Source: Pseudomonas lini
Lineage (GTDB): Bacteria > Pseudomonadota > Gammaproteobacteria > Pseudomonadales > Pseudomonadaceae
DNA: 64,000 nucleotides
Reading direction: 5' to 3'
Assembly (NCBI RefSeq): GCF_001042905.1
Contig: NZ_JYLB01000001.1
Span: forward strand, 62,001-126,000
Shown here piece by piece: positions 22,649 through 31,761 of the stretch (within the stretch, counting starts at the first letter, position 1; each line of letters begins with the position of its first letter). A program made the position numbers and the translations under genes. The notes under the pieces are model-generated. The model saw only the letters and a program-made list of their open reading frames with translations. It made no database searches and was not told the origin of the DNA.

Positions 22649-23598
22649 ATGGCTACAACCGTTAACAGCGACCTGGTCATCTACAACGATGAGGCGCAAA
22701 CCGCATACCTGGAGCGTGTCCAGGACAACCTCGATGTGTTCAACGCCTCGTCCAATGGCGCGATAGTTCTCGACAACGAGCTGATTGAAGGCGACTTCCG
22801 CAAGCGCTCCTTCTACAAAATTGGCGGCTCGCTGGAGCATCGCGACGTCAACTCCGTCGGCAAGGTACCGCCAAGAAGATCGGTGCCGGCGAAGCCGTGG
22901 GCGTCAAGGCTCCGTGGAAGTACGGCCCGTACCAGACCACCGAAGAGGCGTTCAAGCGTCGCGGTCGCCCGGTCGATGAGTTCTCCCAGATCATCGGTGC
23001 CGATGTGGCCGATGCAACCCTGGAAGGCTTCATCCAGTACGCCACCGCAGCGCTCCGTGCTGCTATCAGCTCCAACGCTGGGATGGTGGTCACAGCCAAC
23101 ATCGAAACCGACGGCAAAAAGACCCTGACCCGCGGCATGCGCAAGTTTGGCGATAAGTTCGGTCGCATTGCCCTGTGGGTCATGCACTCCAGTGCCTATT
23201 TCGACATCGTCGATGAGGCCATCGCCAACAAGGTCTACGAGGAAGCCGGTGTCGTGATTTACGGCGGCCTGCCGGGCACCCTCGGCAAGCCGGTACTGGT
23301 GACCGACACAGCGCCGGCGGATGTGATCTTCGGCCTGCTGCCGAACGCTGTGGTGATCACTGAATCCCAGGCACCGGGTTTCCGCTCGTACAACGTGGAC
23401 GACGAGGAAAACCTCGGGATCGGCTACCGCGCCGAGGGCACCGTCAACATCGACGTTCTGGGTTACAGCTGGAAGGATGCGGTCGGCGGCGCGAACCCAA
23501 CCTTGGCAGCCGTAGGTTCGGCGGCGAACTGGGTCAAGCACTCCGACAGCGACAAGGTCACCGCTGGCGTGATGATCACTCTGACGACCACTCCTTAA
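22649..23598 (+). pseudogene. Major capsid protein, apparent 1-base frameshift
   Basis: Two overlapping frames together make one capsid protein of about 316 residues. The first (from ATG 22649, MATTVNSDLVIYNDEAQTAY...) is sensible to about 22864 (RDVNSVGK), then turns into Arg/Ser-rich nonsense. The second is sensible from about 22867 (AKKIGAGEAVGVKAPWKYGP...) to the stop at 23598. Supplying one base between GT (22865-22866) and ACC restores a continuous reading. No X-XXY-YYZ slippery heptamer is present, so programmed shifting is unlikely. Either a real inactivating deletion or a sequence error. Its place after the scaffold and abundance-type codon use identify it as the coat protein. Confidence 0.82.
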
Positions 23599-23643
23599 CG
23601 CTACCCATGACAGCGGCCAGCGATGGCCGCTACGGAGATTTCC

Positions 23644-24210
23644 ATGGAACTCATCTATTCCACTCAAAGCTCTGGCTTTGATCCAGATAAGCGCTATCGC
23701 AACCCGGAGCATTTCGATCGCCCGGAAGCGGGCGTGACCGGTGTTGTTGTCGTCGGCGAATGGCCGAAGGTGGTTTCGGCCTACGAGAATGTCGGTGTCG
23801 AAGTGGCGCTGAAGGAAGGCGACCAGAACCTGGTGCAGATTGTTGGTGGCGATAAAGGTGAACTGGAAGACCTGATCGGCAAGCTGCGCGCTGAAAGCGA
23901 CACAGTCCGTGCTGTTATCGATGGTCTTGAAGCTGGTGAAGTTGAAAAGCCAGAAGCCGGTGAGCTCGCAATCCGCCTGTTTTATGCGCTCGACGGCATC
24001 CGCCTTCAGATGGTCGAACTGGGCGGTGCGCGTGATGATCTTGCAGCGGAAAACGAGAAGCTGCGCGTCGAGCTCGAAGCGCTGAAGGCGGGCGAGAGCC
24101 AAGAAGTCGAAGCCCTGAAGGCTAAACTCGAAGCCGCTGGTGTGACCTACCGGGCCAACGCCTCGAAAGAATCCCTGGAAAAGCTCGTCGCCGACCTGAC
24201 CAAGGCGTAA
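23644..24210 (+). CDS. Capsid-region protein with C-terminal HeH/LEM-like motif
   Basis: A 188-residue protein. The start at ATG 23644 is preceded by CGGAG. After a compact N-terminal domain there is a coiled coil (residues 125-165, DLAAENEKLRVELEALKAGE) and a short C-terminal helix-extended-helix-like segment (LEAAGVTYRANASKESLEKL), a module often found on phage head-region proteins. Head or connector role inferred from position only. Confidence 0.6.
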   Translation: MELIYSTQSSGFDPDKRYRNPEHFDRPEAGVTGVVVVGEWPKVVSAYENVGVEVALKEGDQNLVQIVGGDKGELEDLIGKLRAESDTVRAVIDGLEAGEVEKPEAGELAIRLFYALDGIRLQMVELGGARDDLAAENEKLRVELEALKAGESQEVEALKAKLEAAGVTYRANASKESLEKLVADLTKA

Positions 24211-24272
24211 TACTGCAGGCTACCGGTATCCCGGTGGCCGATCATTCAAAATTCAATCCAGCGAGTTGATCC

Positions 24273-24776
24273 ATGACACTCATCATCGAGGACGGCACCG
24301 GTAAGCCAGACGCCGAAAGCTATGCAACTGCCGAGGACTTGGCCATGTATGCCGAGAAGTTTGGTGCGACCATTCCTGTGGACGAGATTTCGCAGGAAAC
24401 GTTGCTTCGCCGGGCCGCCTTGGTGATGGACGGCATGACCTGGAAGGGGCGCAAGATGGACAGCGATCAGGCTCTGGCCTGGCCGCGCCGCGGGGTTGAA
24501 CTGGATTGTCAGATCAAGCCCGACAACTACCTACCGGCTCGCATCCAGTACGGCCAGATGGCCTTGGCCGCCGAGATCCATACTGACGACATCGACCCGA
24601 TCGACAAGCGCAAAGGTGCAGTGACGCTGGAGCGTGTTGAGGGCGCAGTAACTCGCGAGTACGCCACGATTTCCAACACCAGCGGCCGACTGTTGCCGGC
24701 GGCACCTGATCGGCCGAGCGCTACGCAGTTTGCCGACTACCTACAGAAGCGGGGCCTGTTCGCCGTCCGCGCATAG
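24273..24776 (+). CDS. Head-tail adaptor (DnaT-like family)
   Basis: A 167-residue protein starting MTLIIEDGTGKPDAESYATA. The 'V/I-E-D-G-T-G-x-x-x-A-x-S-Y' opening and the W-x-G-x-x-x-x-x-x-Q-A-L-x-W-P-R block are typical of the phage family labelled DnaT-like ssDNA-binding, which structurally corresponds to gp6-type connector proteins. Placed directly after the capsid region, it should dock on the portal. Confidence 0.75.
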   Translation: MTLIIEDGTGKPDAESYATAEDLAMYAEKFGATIPVDEISQETLLRRAALVMDGMTWKGRKMDSDQALAWPRRGVELDCQIKPDNYLPARIQYGQMALAAEIHTDDIDPIDKRKGAVTLERVEGAVTREYATISNTSGRLLPAAPDRPSATQFADYLQKRGLFAVRA

Positions 24777-24792
24777 CTGAAACGGAGCCTCG

Positions 24793-25161
24793 ATGGCCTT
24801 CTACGACGAAATGGCCGTGATGGCTCTGGAGCTGATCACAGAGTTCGGCCAGCCCGTGACCATCCGGGCAACCACTGTCGGCGAGTACGACCCAGACGCC
24901 GGCAGTGCACCGCCTGACACCGTCACCGAGCAGACAGCCCAAGGCATCCTGCTCGACTTCACCGGTCAAGAGTACCAGAACAACAGCCTCATCAAGCAGG
25001 GCGACAAGAAGCTGAAGGTCGCCGCGCAGGGGCTGGCGTGGGTGCCGGACCTGTTGAACAAGGTCATCGTTCAAGGTCGCACCTGGTCAATCGTTCCACC
25101 GCTGAAAGAGATCAACCCGGCCGGCACGCCGATCCTGTACGAACTGCAGGTGCGGTCATGA
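24793..25161 (+). CDS. Head closure / neck protein
   Basis: A 122-residue beta-rich protein (residues 20-120 with alternating hydrophobic strands and W in WVPDLLNKVIVQGRTWSIVP). Size, fold pattern and place between adaptor and tail-completion gene fit a head-closure stopper. Overlaps the next gene by 4 bases. No motif-level assignment possible. Confidence 0.6.
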   Translation: MAFYDEMAVMALELITEFGQPVTIRATTVGEYDPDAGSAPPDTVTEQTAQGILLDFTGQEYQNNSLIKQGDKKLKVAAQGLAWVPDLLNKVIVQGRTWSIVPPLKEINPAGTPILYELQVRS

Positions 25162-25754
25162 GTCGCGCCGGCGCCGGTCAGTCCGGCAGCTTTGCCTTGA
25201 GTCTGGCCGAGTTTGCAGCCCAAGCGACGGAAGCCATCGACGTCAGCCTGCGCGAGATCATCATCGAGGTCGGCAGCAGCGTTATCCGCATGTCGCCGGT
25301 GGGGAATCCTGATATATGGGCGCAGAACACTGTGGCCCGTCAGTACAACAAGGCCGTAGACGATCACAACAGCGATTTGCGCAGCGATCCGGCCAATCTG
25401 ACGAAGGCGGGGCGGCTCAAGCCTGGGTGCAAACTGAACGATGGCATGGACATCGTTGCCCCTCAGGGCTATGTCGGCGGACGATTCCGGGCCAACTGGC
25501 ATCTTTCAATCGATGTGGTCGAGAAAGTCACCTTCGATGAGGTTGATCCGAGCGGCCAGGAGACGATTGCTGCACTGGTTTGGGCGGTGAGCGATTTCAC
25601 CGCCGGACAGACTGCCTACCTCATCAACAACCTGCCATATGCCATCCCGCTCGAGTTCGGGCATTCGACCCAGGCCCCCGGCGGCATGGTCCGCATCACC
25701 GTGGCCCGCTTCCAGCAGATCGTGCAGGAGGCCATCAGGAACAATCAGGTATGA
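25158..25754 (+). CDS. Tail completion / minor tail protein (HK97 gp10-like)
   Basis: A 198-residue protein from ATG 25158, overlapping the previous stop by 4 bases. The block IIIEVGSSVIRMSPVGNPDI, then GGRFRANWHLSID and NNLPYAIPLEFGHSTQAPGG, is the HK97-gp10-like pattern (R-x-N-W, 'YA-x-x-x-E-x-G-x-S-x-Q-AP-G-G-M-V'). It would join the tail tube to the neck. Confidence 0.8.
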   Translation: MSRAGAGQSGSFALSLAEFAAQATEAIDVSLREIIIEVGSSVIRMSPVGNPDIWAQNTVARQYNKAVDDHNSDLRSDPANLTKAGRLKPGCKLNDGMDIVAPQGYVGGRFRANWHLSIDVVEKVTFDEVDPSGQETIAALVWAVSDFTAGQTAYLINNLPYAIPLEFGHSTQAPGGMVRITVARFQQIVQEAIRNNQV

Positions 25755-26167
25755 GCCATAACATCATTGCCTCAATCTACGAGGCCAAGCTGATCGCCTG
25801 GGCGAAAGCGTTGCCGGTACCGCTGAAGGTCGTCGTCGAGAACGAGGCCTACACGCCCGTCGACGGCGCCACTTACCTGAAGGCCTTCACGCTACCGGCG
25901 GACACCGCGAGCAACACGCTCGGTGGCGACCACAAGCTGTACACCGGCGTGTTTCAGGTCAGCATCGTGACTCCATCGGGCAAGTATCGCGGTGCGGCTG
26001 GTGCGCTGGCCGACCAGATCGCCGCGCTGTTCCCGCTGTACGAGCGGGACACCAAGGGTGCCCTGACCGTCGTCACCATGACACCAGTCGACCCCGGCCC
26101 TGGAATTCCAGACGACACGACCTTCACTGTACCGGTCTCTTTTCAATACCGAGCCGACACCAACTAA
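25751..26167 (+). CDS. Tail terminator protein (DUF4128-like)
   Basis: A 138-residue protein coupled by a 4-base overlap to the preceding gene. The pattern (AYTPVDGATYLKAFTLPADT, then GVFQVSIVTPSGKYRGAAGA and FTVPVSFQYRADT) is that of lambda U-type tail terminators, which cap the tail tube and fix its length. Synteny with the tail tube gene next supports this. Confidence 0.8.
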   Translation: MSHNIIASIYEAKLIAWAKALPVPLKVVVENEAYTPVDGATYLKAFTLPADTASNTLGGDHKLYTGVFQVSIVTPSGKYRGAAGALADQIAALFPLYERDTKGALTVVTMTPVDPGPGIPDDTTFTVPVSFQYRADTN

Positions 26168-26186
26168 TCCGCCCCTTGGGCAACCC

Positions 26187-26212
26187 AGAACCCGCCACTG
26201 CGCGGGTTTTGT
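26187..26212 (+). terminator. Hairpin between tail terminator and tail tube genes
   Basis: AACCCGC, a six-base loop, GCGGGTT followed by TTG. The T tract is short, so it may attenuate rather than stop late transcription, or boost relative tail tube yield by protecting the downstream mRNA. Confidence 0.4.
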
Positions 26213-26235
26213 CATTTCTGCAAAGAGGAAAACCC

Positions 26236-26883
26236 ATGAGCGTCAAGATTCCCAACGGCACCACGTTCGAGATTGCTGCCACCCTGAGCACGGCGAAAGC
26301 GTTCACTGCCATCTCCAACGCCAAGCCCGCAGTGCTGACCGCTGCCGCTCACGGCCTGGCCAATGGCGACGTGATCGTCATTGATTCGGCGTGGGCGAAG
26401 CTGAACGGCCGTCCTGCGCGAGTGATTGATTCCGATGTGGGCGACTTCGCGGCCGAGGGCGTGGATACCACCAGTGTCAAAAACTATCCGGCAGGCTCCG
26501 GTGCGGGATTGGTTCGTGCTGCGTCCGGCTGGACCCAAATCGCTCAGATCACCGAGCCGACCGCAAACGGCGGTGAGCAGCAATTTCTGACTTACGGCTT
26601 CCTCGAAGACGACGATGATCGCCAACTGCCCACCACCAAGTCGGCCAGCAGCATGACGCTGCCAGTAGCGGATGACCCTGCTCAGGCATACGTCGCCGTG
26701 GTGGAAGCCGCCGATGAAGACAAGGAGCCGCGCTTGGTCCGTGCAAACCTCCCGGGTGGCGCGACCATCTACTACTACGCGTATGTGTCGATCACTGCGA
26801 CCCCAACGCTGAGCCGCAACAACATCATGACGCGGACCATCACGCTGTCGTTCGCCTCCCGTCCAACACGCTACAACGCCTAA
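26236..26883 (+). CDS. Major tail tube protein
   Basis: A 215-residue protein starting MSVKIPNGTTFEIAATLSTA, with AGAGG eight bases upstream. An Ig-like or beta-sandwich composition, the segment MTLPVADDPAQAYVAVVEAA, and the conserved ending (SRNNIMTRTITLSFASRPTR) match siphovirus tail tube proteins. Followed directly by the tail assembly chaperone pair, as in lambda V-G-T. Confidence 0.85.
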   Translation: MSVKIPNGTTFEIAATLSTAKAFTAISNAKPAVLTAAAHGLANGDVIVIDSAWAKLNGRPARVIDSDVGDFAAEGVDTTSVKNYPAGSGAGLVRAASGWTQIAQITEPTANGGEQQFLTYGFLEDDDDRQLPTTKSASSMTLPVADDPAQAYVAVVEAADEDKEPRLVRANLPGGATIYYYAYVSITATPTLSRNNIMTRTITLSFASRPTRYNA

Positions 26884-26892
26884 GGGGATCCC

Positions 26893-27276
26893 ATGGCAAA
26901 GTTTTCCATCGCGCCGAAGCCGACGTTCACTGTCGATGTGGCGATCCCTCAGGTGGGCGGCAGGCCCGCAATGGTTCCGTTCACCTTCAAGTATCGAGAC
27001 CGTACGGCCCTGGCCGAATTGTTCGACGCCTGGAAGGAGAAAGCCGAAGCCTTGGGCGAGCGCTTCAAAGACACCCAGCCATCTCTCACCGAAATCACCG
27101 CAGCGGAAGTGGATCAGGGTGTCGAGCAGATCAAGGACCTGGTTGTGGCATGGGGCTTCAACGACAAGCTCAACGATGAGTCGATCACCGCTCTGGTGAA
27201 GAGCTGCATCGGTGTTTCGGATGCCGTTGTGAAGGCCTACAGCGAAGCCTTCGGCAAGGCCCGCCTGGGAAACTAA
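26893..27276 (+). CDS. Tail assembly chaperone, short form (lambda G-like)
   Basis: A 127-residue protein (MAKFSIAPKPTFTVDVAIPQ...) between tail tube and tape measure. Its last sense codons form the slippery heptamer G-GGA-AAC (27267-27273) immediately before the TAA, so a fraction of ribosomes should shift -1 into the following frame to make the G-T fusion. The long form binds tail tube subunits while the G part coats the tape measure. Confidence 0.88.
   Translation: MAKFSIAPKPTFTVDVAIPQVGGRPAMVPFTFKYRDRTALAELFDAWKEKAEALGERFKDTQPSLTEITAAEVDQGVEQIKDLVVAWGFNDKLNDESITALVKSCIGVSDAVVKAYSEAFGKARLGN
27267..27273 (+). promoter_or_regulatory. -1 programmed frameshift site GGGAAAC
   Basis: The heptamer is in phase (G GGA AAC) and the zero-frame stop follows at once. 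Shifting -1 continues CTA ACC GCC GCT ... into the frame of 27324-27596 with no stop between. It differs from the lambda G-T slip site (GGGAAAG) by its last base only. Confidence 0.85.
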
Positions 27277-27596
27277 CCGCCGCTGCCCGTGCGCTCTATG
27301 AGTCCGACGGTTCCGCCGAACAGATGGCCCTGTTCGGCTTTTCACCAGAGGACTACGACGAAACTGTCGAGGTCTGGCCGGACAACTGGAGGTCGTTCCT
27401 CGTGATGGATTCGATGGGAACTCAGTGGCGCACAGGCGCATGCGGCGCAACCGGGCTCGATTATGGCGTTCTGCCCAATGTCATGAGGCTCGTCGGTGTT
27501 CCCGCGAAGGATCGACCCAGCGTGTTTCAGGACATTCGCGTAATGGAATCGGAAGCCATCGCCGTCATGGCTGAAGCTCGCGACAACAGCCCGTGA
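27273..27596 (+). CDS. Tail assembly chaperone extension (lambda T-like, DUF1799)
   Basis: Read by -1 frameshifting from the G-like gene; the fusion runs join(26893..27273, 27273..27596), 234 residues. The extension (ALYESDGSAEQMALFGFSPE, then a TQWRTGACGATGLDYGVLP block) matches DUF1799. An ATG at 27324 exists but has no ribosome site, supporting expression by frameshift only. Confidence 0.85.
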   Translation, partial: LTAAARALYESDGSAEQMALFGFSPEDYDETVEVWPDNWRSFLVMDSMGTQWRTGACGATGLDYGVLPNVMRLVGVPAKDRPSVFQDIRVMESEAIAVMAEARDNSP

Positions 27597-27623
27597 AAAC
27601 GGGCACTTATTCAAGGTGAGTCG

Positions 27624-30600
27624 ATGAACATCGCAGAACTGGGCATCAAGATTGACTCAGCTGACACCGCCCGGGCCGCTGTCGAACTCGACAAGATGAC
27701 CAAGGCCGGCGATCGAGCGGAGCAGTCCGCCGTCGGCCTGATGAAAGAGATGGAAGCGCTGGAGAAGTCGTTGTCGAAGGGCGCGACCACCACGCAGGAA
27801 CTGGCAAAGCAGCGCGAAAATCTGGCGAAACTCACTAAGACCGGTGCCTATGGCGAGGCCGAGTTCACCAAGATCACCGCGCAGCTCGACAAGCAGCAAG
27901 CGGCGCTGGCCAAGTCCACTTTGGATGAACAGAAGGCGCTAAACAGCCTGCTCGGCGCGATCGACCCCGCCCGTGCGGCCATGGACAAGCTCGATAATCA
28001 GGTAGAGCAGCTGGGCAAGCATCTCGATGCCGGCCGCATCAGTCAGGACCAGTACAACTCGGCACTGGGCAAGCTGAACGGCAACTACGCATCACTGGAA
28101 AAAACTGCCACCGGTTTCGACAAGCTGAAACTCGGCACTCGCCAGGCTCAGGAAAACGTCGTTCAGCTCGGCAATGCGCTGTCCTCAGGCGACTGGGGCA
28201 GTGGTGTACGCGCTGTTGCTCAGTTGGGCGCTGGTGCGGGTGCATCGGCTGCTGGCCTGCTTGCCATTCTGGCGCCAATTGCCTTGGCTACTGCTGCCGT
28301 CGGTGGGCTGGCCGTTGCCTACTACAAGGGCAGCAAAGAGCAGGACACCTATACCAAAGGCCTGGTGCTCACCGGTAACGCCTCTGGCATGACCGCCAGC
28401 CAACTTGGCGAGATGGCGCGGCAGGTCAGCGCGACCGTCGGCACGACTGGCCAGGCTGCCGAAGTGTTGGCGCTGCTGGCCGGCAACGGGAAAATCGCTG
28501 GTGAGAGCTTCGGCGGCATTGCCCAGGCTGCCGTGTCCATGAACGAGGCGACCGGCAAAGCCATAAAAGAGACGGTTGCTGAGTTCGAAAAGATCGCAGA
28601 CGAGCCGGTCAAGGCGTCAGCCGCGCTGAATGAGCAATACCACTACCTGACAGCTTCGGTTTATTCGCAGATCGCCGCTCTGGAAGAGCAGGGCGACCAT
28701 GCCGGCGCCGTGAAGCTGGCAACCGAACAGTACGCGGATGCGATCAACGAGCGCACTCCGAGGATCCTCGAAAACCTGAGCTTCTGGGAGAAGGGTTACA
28801 ACGCTGTCGCGCGAGCTGCGGACAACCTGAAGAACCTGGGGCGGCCCGATATCGATGCCGACATTGAACAGGCCCGGAGGAATCTGGAGCAAGCGCAATC
28901 GGGCAATGTGGGTGCCTTCCAAAACCAGAAAGAGATGGTTGAGCTCTACAGCAATCAGCTGAACATGCTGGAGGACCAGAAGGCTGCAGCAGCCGACATC
29001 GCCAAATACGAAGGCGATCAAGCCAAGGCTCAGAAAGACGCTGTGTCTGCGATGGCTAAAGTCGATGCCCTGACGAAATCGTCTCTGACCAACGAGCAGA
29101 AGCGCGCCGAGGCAATCAAGGAATACAAGAAGCAGCTCGACGACATCCGCAAGACCAGCCCGAACGATCCACGGCTTGATCCGGCCGCGGTCGCCAAGAA
29201 CATGGCGAACCTCAACGACAAGTTCAAAGATCCGAAAGGCGCAGCAGGCAGCGTCGACCTGACGGGCTTCAACAGCGCAAAAAATGTACTCGCCGAAACT
29301 CAGGCCTACTACAAAAACGCTGATAAGGAACTCGAAGCATCTCAGCGGGCCGGTGTTATCTCGCAGGCCAGCTACACCGAGCAACGCGTCAGCCTGCTGA
29401 AGCAGGAAGCCGTCGAAGTAGCCCAGGGATATGAGGCGGAAATCGCGGCCCTGGAAGCAGCCAAGACTAAAAAGGGAACGACCGCGGCGCAGATCATCCA
29501 GATCGATCAAAAGATCTCGGACGCACGCAGAGCGATGGTCAAGGCGCAGCAGGAGGCGGACAGCCAGCTTTCGATCATTGCCACCAACGCAGATGGTCGC
29601 CTGCGCAAGCAGACTCTGGCCGTCAAAACGTATACCGACGCCTTACAGCAACAGATCGAGACGCTTCGACAGCAGGGGAAGCGTGCGGCCTCAGGATTGG
29701 GGCAGGGCGATCGACAGCGTGGGCTGACGGATCAGCAGAACGGAATCGACGATCGCTTCAACCAGCAAAGCTTGGAGTTGGCAAACCAGTACGGCGATGG
29801 CCCGCGCGGTATGAGCCTCGACGAGTACACCCAGAAACTGGCAGCACTCAAAGCTACACAGCAGGATCTGCACGACACCGTTCAAGCCAATTACGACGAG
29901 ATGACGGCAGCCCAAGGTGACTGGAGCGTCGGCGCAACGTCGGCATGGCAGAACTACCTGGAGTCGGCTCGGGATGTTGCCGGGCAGACGAAGAGTCTGT
30001 TCACCAACGCCTTCACTTCGATGGAAGACGCAATCGTCAACTTTGCTATGACTGGGAAGTTGTCGTTCGCGGACTTTACGAAATCGATCTTGGCGGACAT
30101 GGCGCGCATCGCCACTCGGCAAGCCAGTTCCGCGCTGCTGGGCAGCCTCATCGGCGCAGGTGCGAGTTACTTCGCCGGCGGTGCGGGATCAACTGCGTCA
30201 GCAGGATCGACTCAGGCGGGCTACAGCGGCGACCTATCTGGCTTCACACCGGGCAGCATTCAGGCCGATGGCGGCGCCTGGTCGTCCGGTGTGCAGTTGT
30301 TTGCCAACGGCGCAGCTTTCACCAATAGCGTTGTGAGCAAGCCAACAGCCTTCGGCATGGCCGGTGGCGATATCGGTGTCATGGGAGAGGCCGGCGAGGA
30401 GGCGATCATGCCGCTGACCCGGACTGCCGGTGGTCAGCTTGGAGTGCGAGCTTTGAGTGGTGGCGGCAGCGGATCGACCATCAGTATCAACGCACCTGTC
30501 ACCGTGGCGATTCCGGATCGCAGCTCTGAAGGAATGCAGCTCGACCAACAGGCGCTTTCGCAAAACCTCCAAACGCAGATGAAGGCAGCAGCAGAGAGAG

Positions 30601-30662
30601 CCGTGGCCGAGTCGTGGCGTGCTGGCGGCGTGAGTTTCCGCAACGTTAACGGGAGAGCCTGA
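27624..30662 (+). CDS. Tape measure protein (lambda family)
   Basis: A 1012-residue protein. The N-terminal 220 residues are alpha-helical coiled coil with a tape-measure-typical opening (MNIAELGIKIDSADTARAAV). Residues 205-245 include a glycine/alanine-rich hydrophobic segment that can insert in the host membrane. The 250-350 region (TKGLVLTGNASGMTASQLGE) is the prophage tail-length domain, and the C-terminal end from about 770 (WQNYLESARDVAGQTKSLFT ... FADFTKSILADMARI) is the lambda-type tape measure C-domain, which is usually cleaved. The length predicts a tail of roughly 150 nm at 1.5 angstrom per residue. Overlaps the next gene by 1 base. Confidence 0.93.
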   Translation: MNIAELGIKIDSADTARAAVELDKMTKAGDRAEQSAVGLMKEMEALEKSLSKGATTTQELAKQRENLAKLTKTGAYGEAEFTKITAQLDKQQAALAKSTLDEQKALNSLLGAIDPARAAMDKLDNQVEQLGKHLDAGRISQDQYNSALGKLNGNYASLEKTATGFDKLKLGTRQAQENVVQLGNALSSGDWGSGVRAVAQLGAGAGASAAGLLAILAPIALATAAVGGLAVAYYKGSKEQDTYTKGLVLTGNASGMTASQLGEMARQVSATVGTTGQAAEVLALLAGNGKIAGESFGGIAQAAVSMNEATGKAIKETVAEFEKIADEPVKASAALNEQYHYLTASVYSQIAALEEQGDHAGAVKLATEQYADAINERTPRILENLSFWEKGYNAVARAADNLKNLGRPDIDADIEQARRNLEQAQSGNVGAFQNQKEMVELYSNQLNMLEDQKAAAADIAKYEGDQAKAQKDAVSAMAKVDALTKSSLTNEQKRAEAIKEYKKQLDDIRKTSPNDPRLDPAAVAKNMANLNDKFKDPKGAAGSVDLTGFNSAKNVLAETQAYYKNADKELEASQRAGVISQASYTEQRVSLLKQEAVEVAQGYEAEIAALEAAKTKKGTTAAQIIQIDQKISDARRAMVKAQQEADSQLSIIATNADGRLRKQTLAVKTYTDALQQQIETLRQQGKRAASGLGQGDRQRGLTDQQNGIDDRFNQQSLELANQYGDGPRGMSLDEYTQKLAALKATQQDLHDTVQANYDEMTAAQGDWSVGATSAWQNYLESARDVAGQTKSLFTNAFTSMEDAIVNFAMTGKLSFADFTKSILADMARIATRQASSALLGSLIGAGASYFAGGAGSTASAGSTQAGYSGDLSGFTPGSIQADGGAWSSGVQLFANGAAFTNSVVSKPTAFGMAGGDIGVMGEAGEEAIMPLTRTAGGQLGVRALSGGGSGSTISINAPVTVAIPDRSSEGMQLDQQALSQNLQTQMKAAAERAVAESWRAGGVSFRNVNGRA

Positions 30663-31000
30663 TGGCGATTGAGACATTCACCTGGCCAACTCAGCACGGT
30701 GACGCACCTGAAATTACCTATCGGGTGCGCACTGCGCAGTTCGGCGACGGCTACAAGCAGGAAGCCGGCGACGGCCCGAACAACAAAGAAGACTCCTATC
30801 CGATCACCTACAGCGGCCAAAAAGCCAAAGTGCTGGAGATCATGGCGTTCTTTGACCGGCACGCTGGGGCGAAGGCATTCCTCTGGACCACGCCGCTTGG
30901 TCAGCTTGGTCTGTTCACCTGCAAAAATCCCGTCCCCACTCCGATAGGCGGCGGGGTGTTCAAACTCACGGCCACCTTTGACCGTGCCTTCCAACCATAA
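30662..31000 (+). CDS. Minor tail protein M-like
   Basis: A 112-residue protein (MAIETFTWPTQHGDAPEITY...) with the lambda gpM pattern: V-x-x-x-x-F-G-D-G-Y-x-Q, then a FLWTTPLGQLGLFTC strand. It follows the tape measure gene and forms part of the tail tip initiator complex. Confidence 0.88.
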   Translation: MAIETFTWPTQHGDAPEITYRVRTAQFGDGYKQEAGDGPNNKEDSYPITYSGQKAKVLEIMAFFDRHAGAKAFLWTTPLGQLGLFTCKNPVPTPIGGGVFKLTATFDRAFQP

Positions 31001-31009
31001 GGGGCAACT

Positions 31010-31759
31010 ATGCCGCTGATCAGTGACATCCAGGTTCTTGAGCCGGGCAGCGAAGTACTGCTCTTTGAGTTGGACGGTTCGGACTACGGTGCGGACGTGC
31101 TGCGCTTTCATGGGCACGCGATTCCGTACACGCCTGCGGAGCTTATAGCCGCCGGAGCCGATGCCGATCTGCTTCCCGCGAAAGCGATCTGGTGGCAGGG
31201 CAACGAGTACGGCGCCTGGCCAATGCAGATCGACGGCATCGAGGCTAATGGTGATGGCACGGCGGTACGGCCAACGCTGTCGGTCGGCAACGTCAATGGG
31301 CGCATCACCGCGCTCTGTTTGGCGTTCGACGATCTGCTCGAGTTCAAGCTGACCATGCGCCACACCTTGGGCACGTACCTGGATGCGGTGAACTTCCCGG
31401 CCGGTAATCCGACGGCAGATCCAACCCAAGAGACGATCGAAGTCTGGTACATCGACCAGAAAACGAACGAGGACGGGGAGACGGTCAGTTGGGAGCTGGC
31501 CAGCCCGGGCGACGTCGGCGGCGAATCCATTGGCCGACAGGCTACGACGCTGTGCCACTGGTGTCTCACCGGCGGATACAGGGGGCCGAATTGCGGTTAC
31601 ACCGGCGGGTACGTCACGAAGGACGGCGTGCCCACTGATAACCCTGAACTGGACGAGTGCGACGCCACGCTGGGTCGGGGTTGCATCCCGCGCTTCGGCG
31701 ACGGTAATGCCTACCCATTCGGTGGCTTTCCTGCCGTTTCCCTCATCGCCCGGAGCTGA
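31010..31759 (+). CDS. Minor tail protein L-like
   Basis: A 249-residue protein with the gpL signature: an N-terminal PLISDIQVLEPGSEVLLFEL domain, then a C-terminal Cys cluster (TTLCHWCLTGGYRGPNCGY ... DECDATLGRGCIPRFG) that in related proteins coordinates an Fe-S cluster or zinc. It sits between M and K as in lambda. Confidence 0.9.
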   Translation: MPLISDIQVLEPGSEVLLFELDGSDYGADVLRFHGHAIPYTPAELIAAGADADLLPAKAIWWQGNEYGAWPMQIDGIEANGDGTAVRPTLSVGNVNGRITALCLAFDDLLEFKLTMRHTLGTYLDAVNFPAGNPTADPTQETIEVWYIDQKTNEDGETVSWELASPGDVGGESIGRQATTLCHWCLTGGYRGPNCGYTGGYVTKDGVPTDNPELDECDATLGRGCIPRFGDGNAYPFGGFPAVSLIARS

Positions 31760-31761
31760 CC

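Noticed and set aside
22862..22868. Programmed frameshift in the capsid gene
   Set aside because: The bases around the switch (AAGGTAC) do not form an X-XXY-YYZ heptamer, and capsid genes of this type are not known to use one.
22813..24102. 429-codon antisense frame across the capsid region
   Set aside because: Crosses the capsid stop and the next gene; codon pattern is the mirror of the plus-strand genes.
26212..27450. 412-codon antisense frame across tail tube and chaperone genes
   Set aside because: Spans three plus-strand genes with clear function; no start signal.
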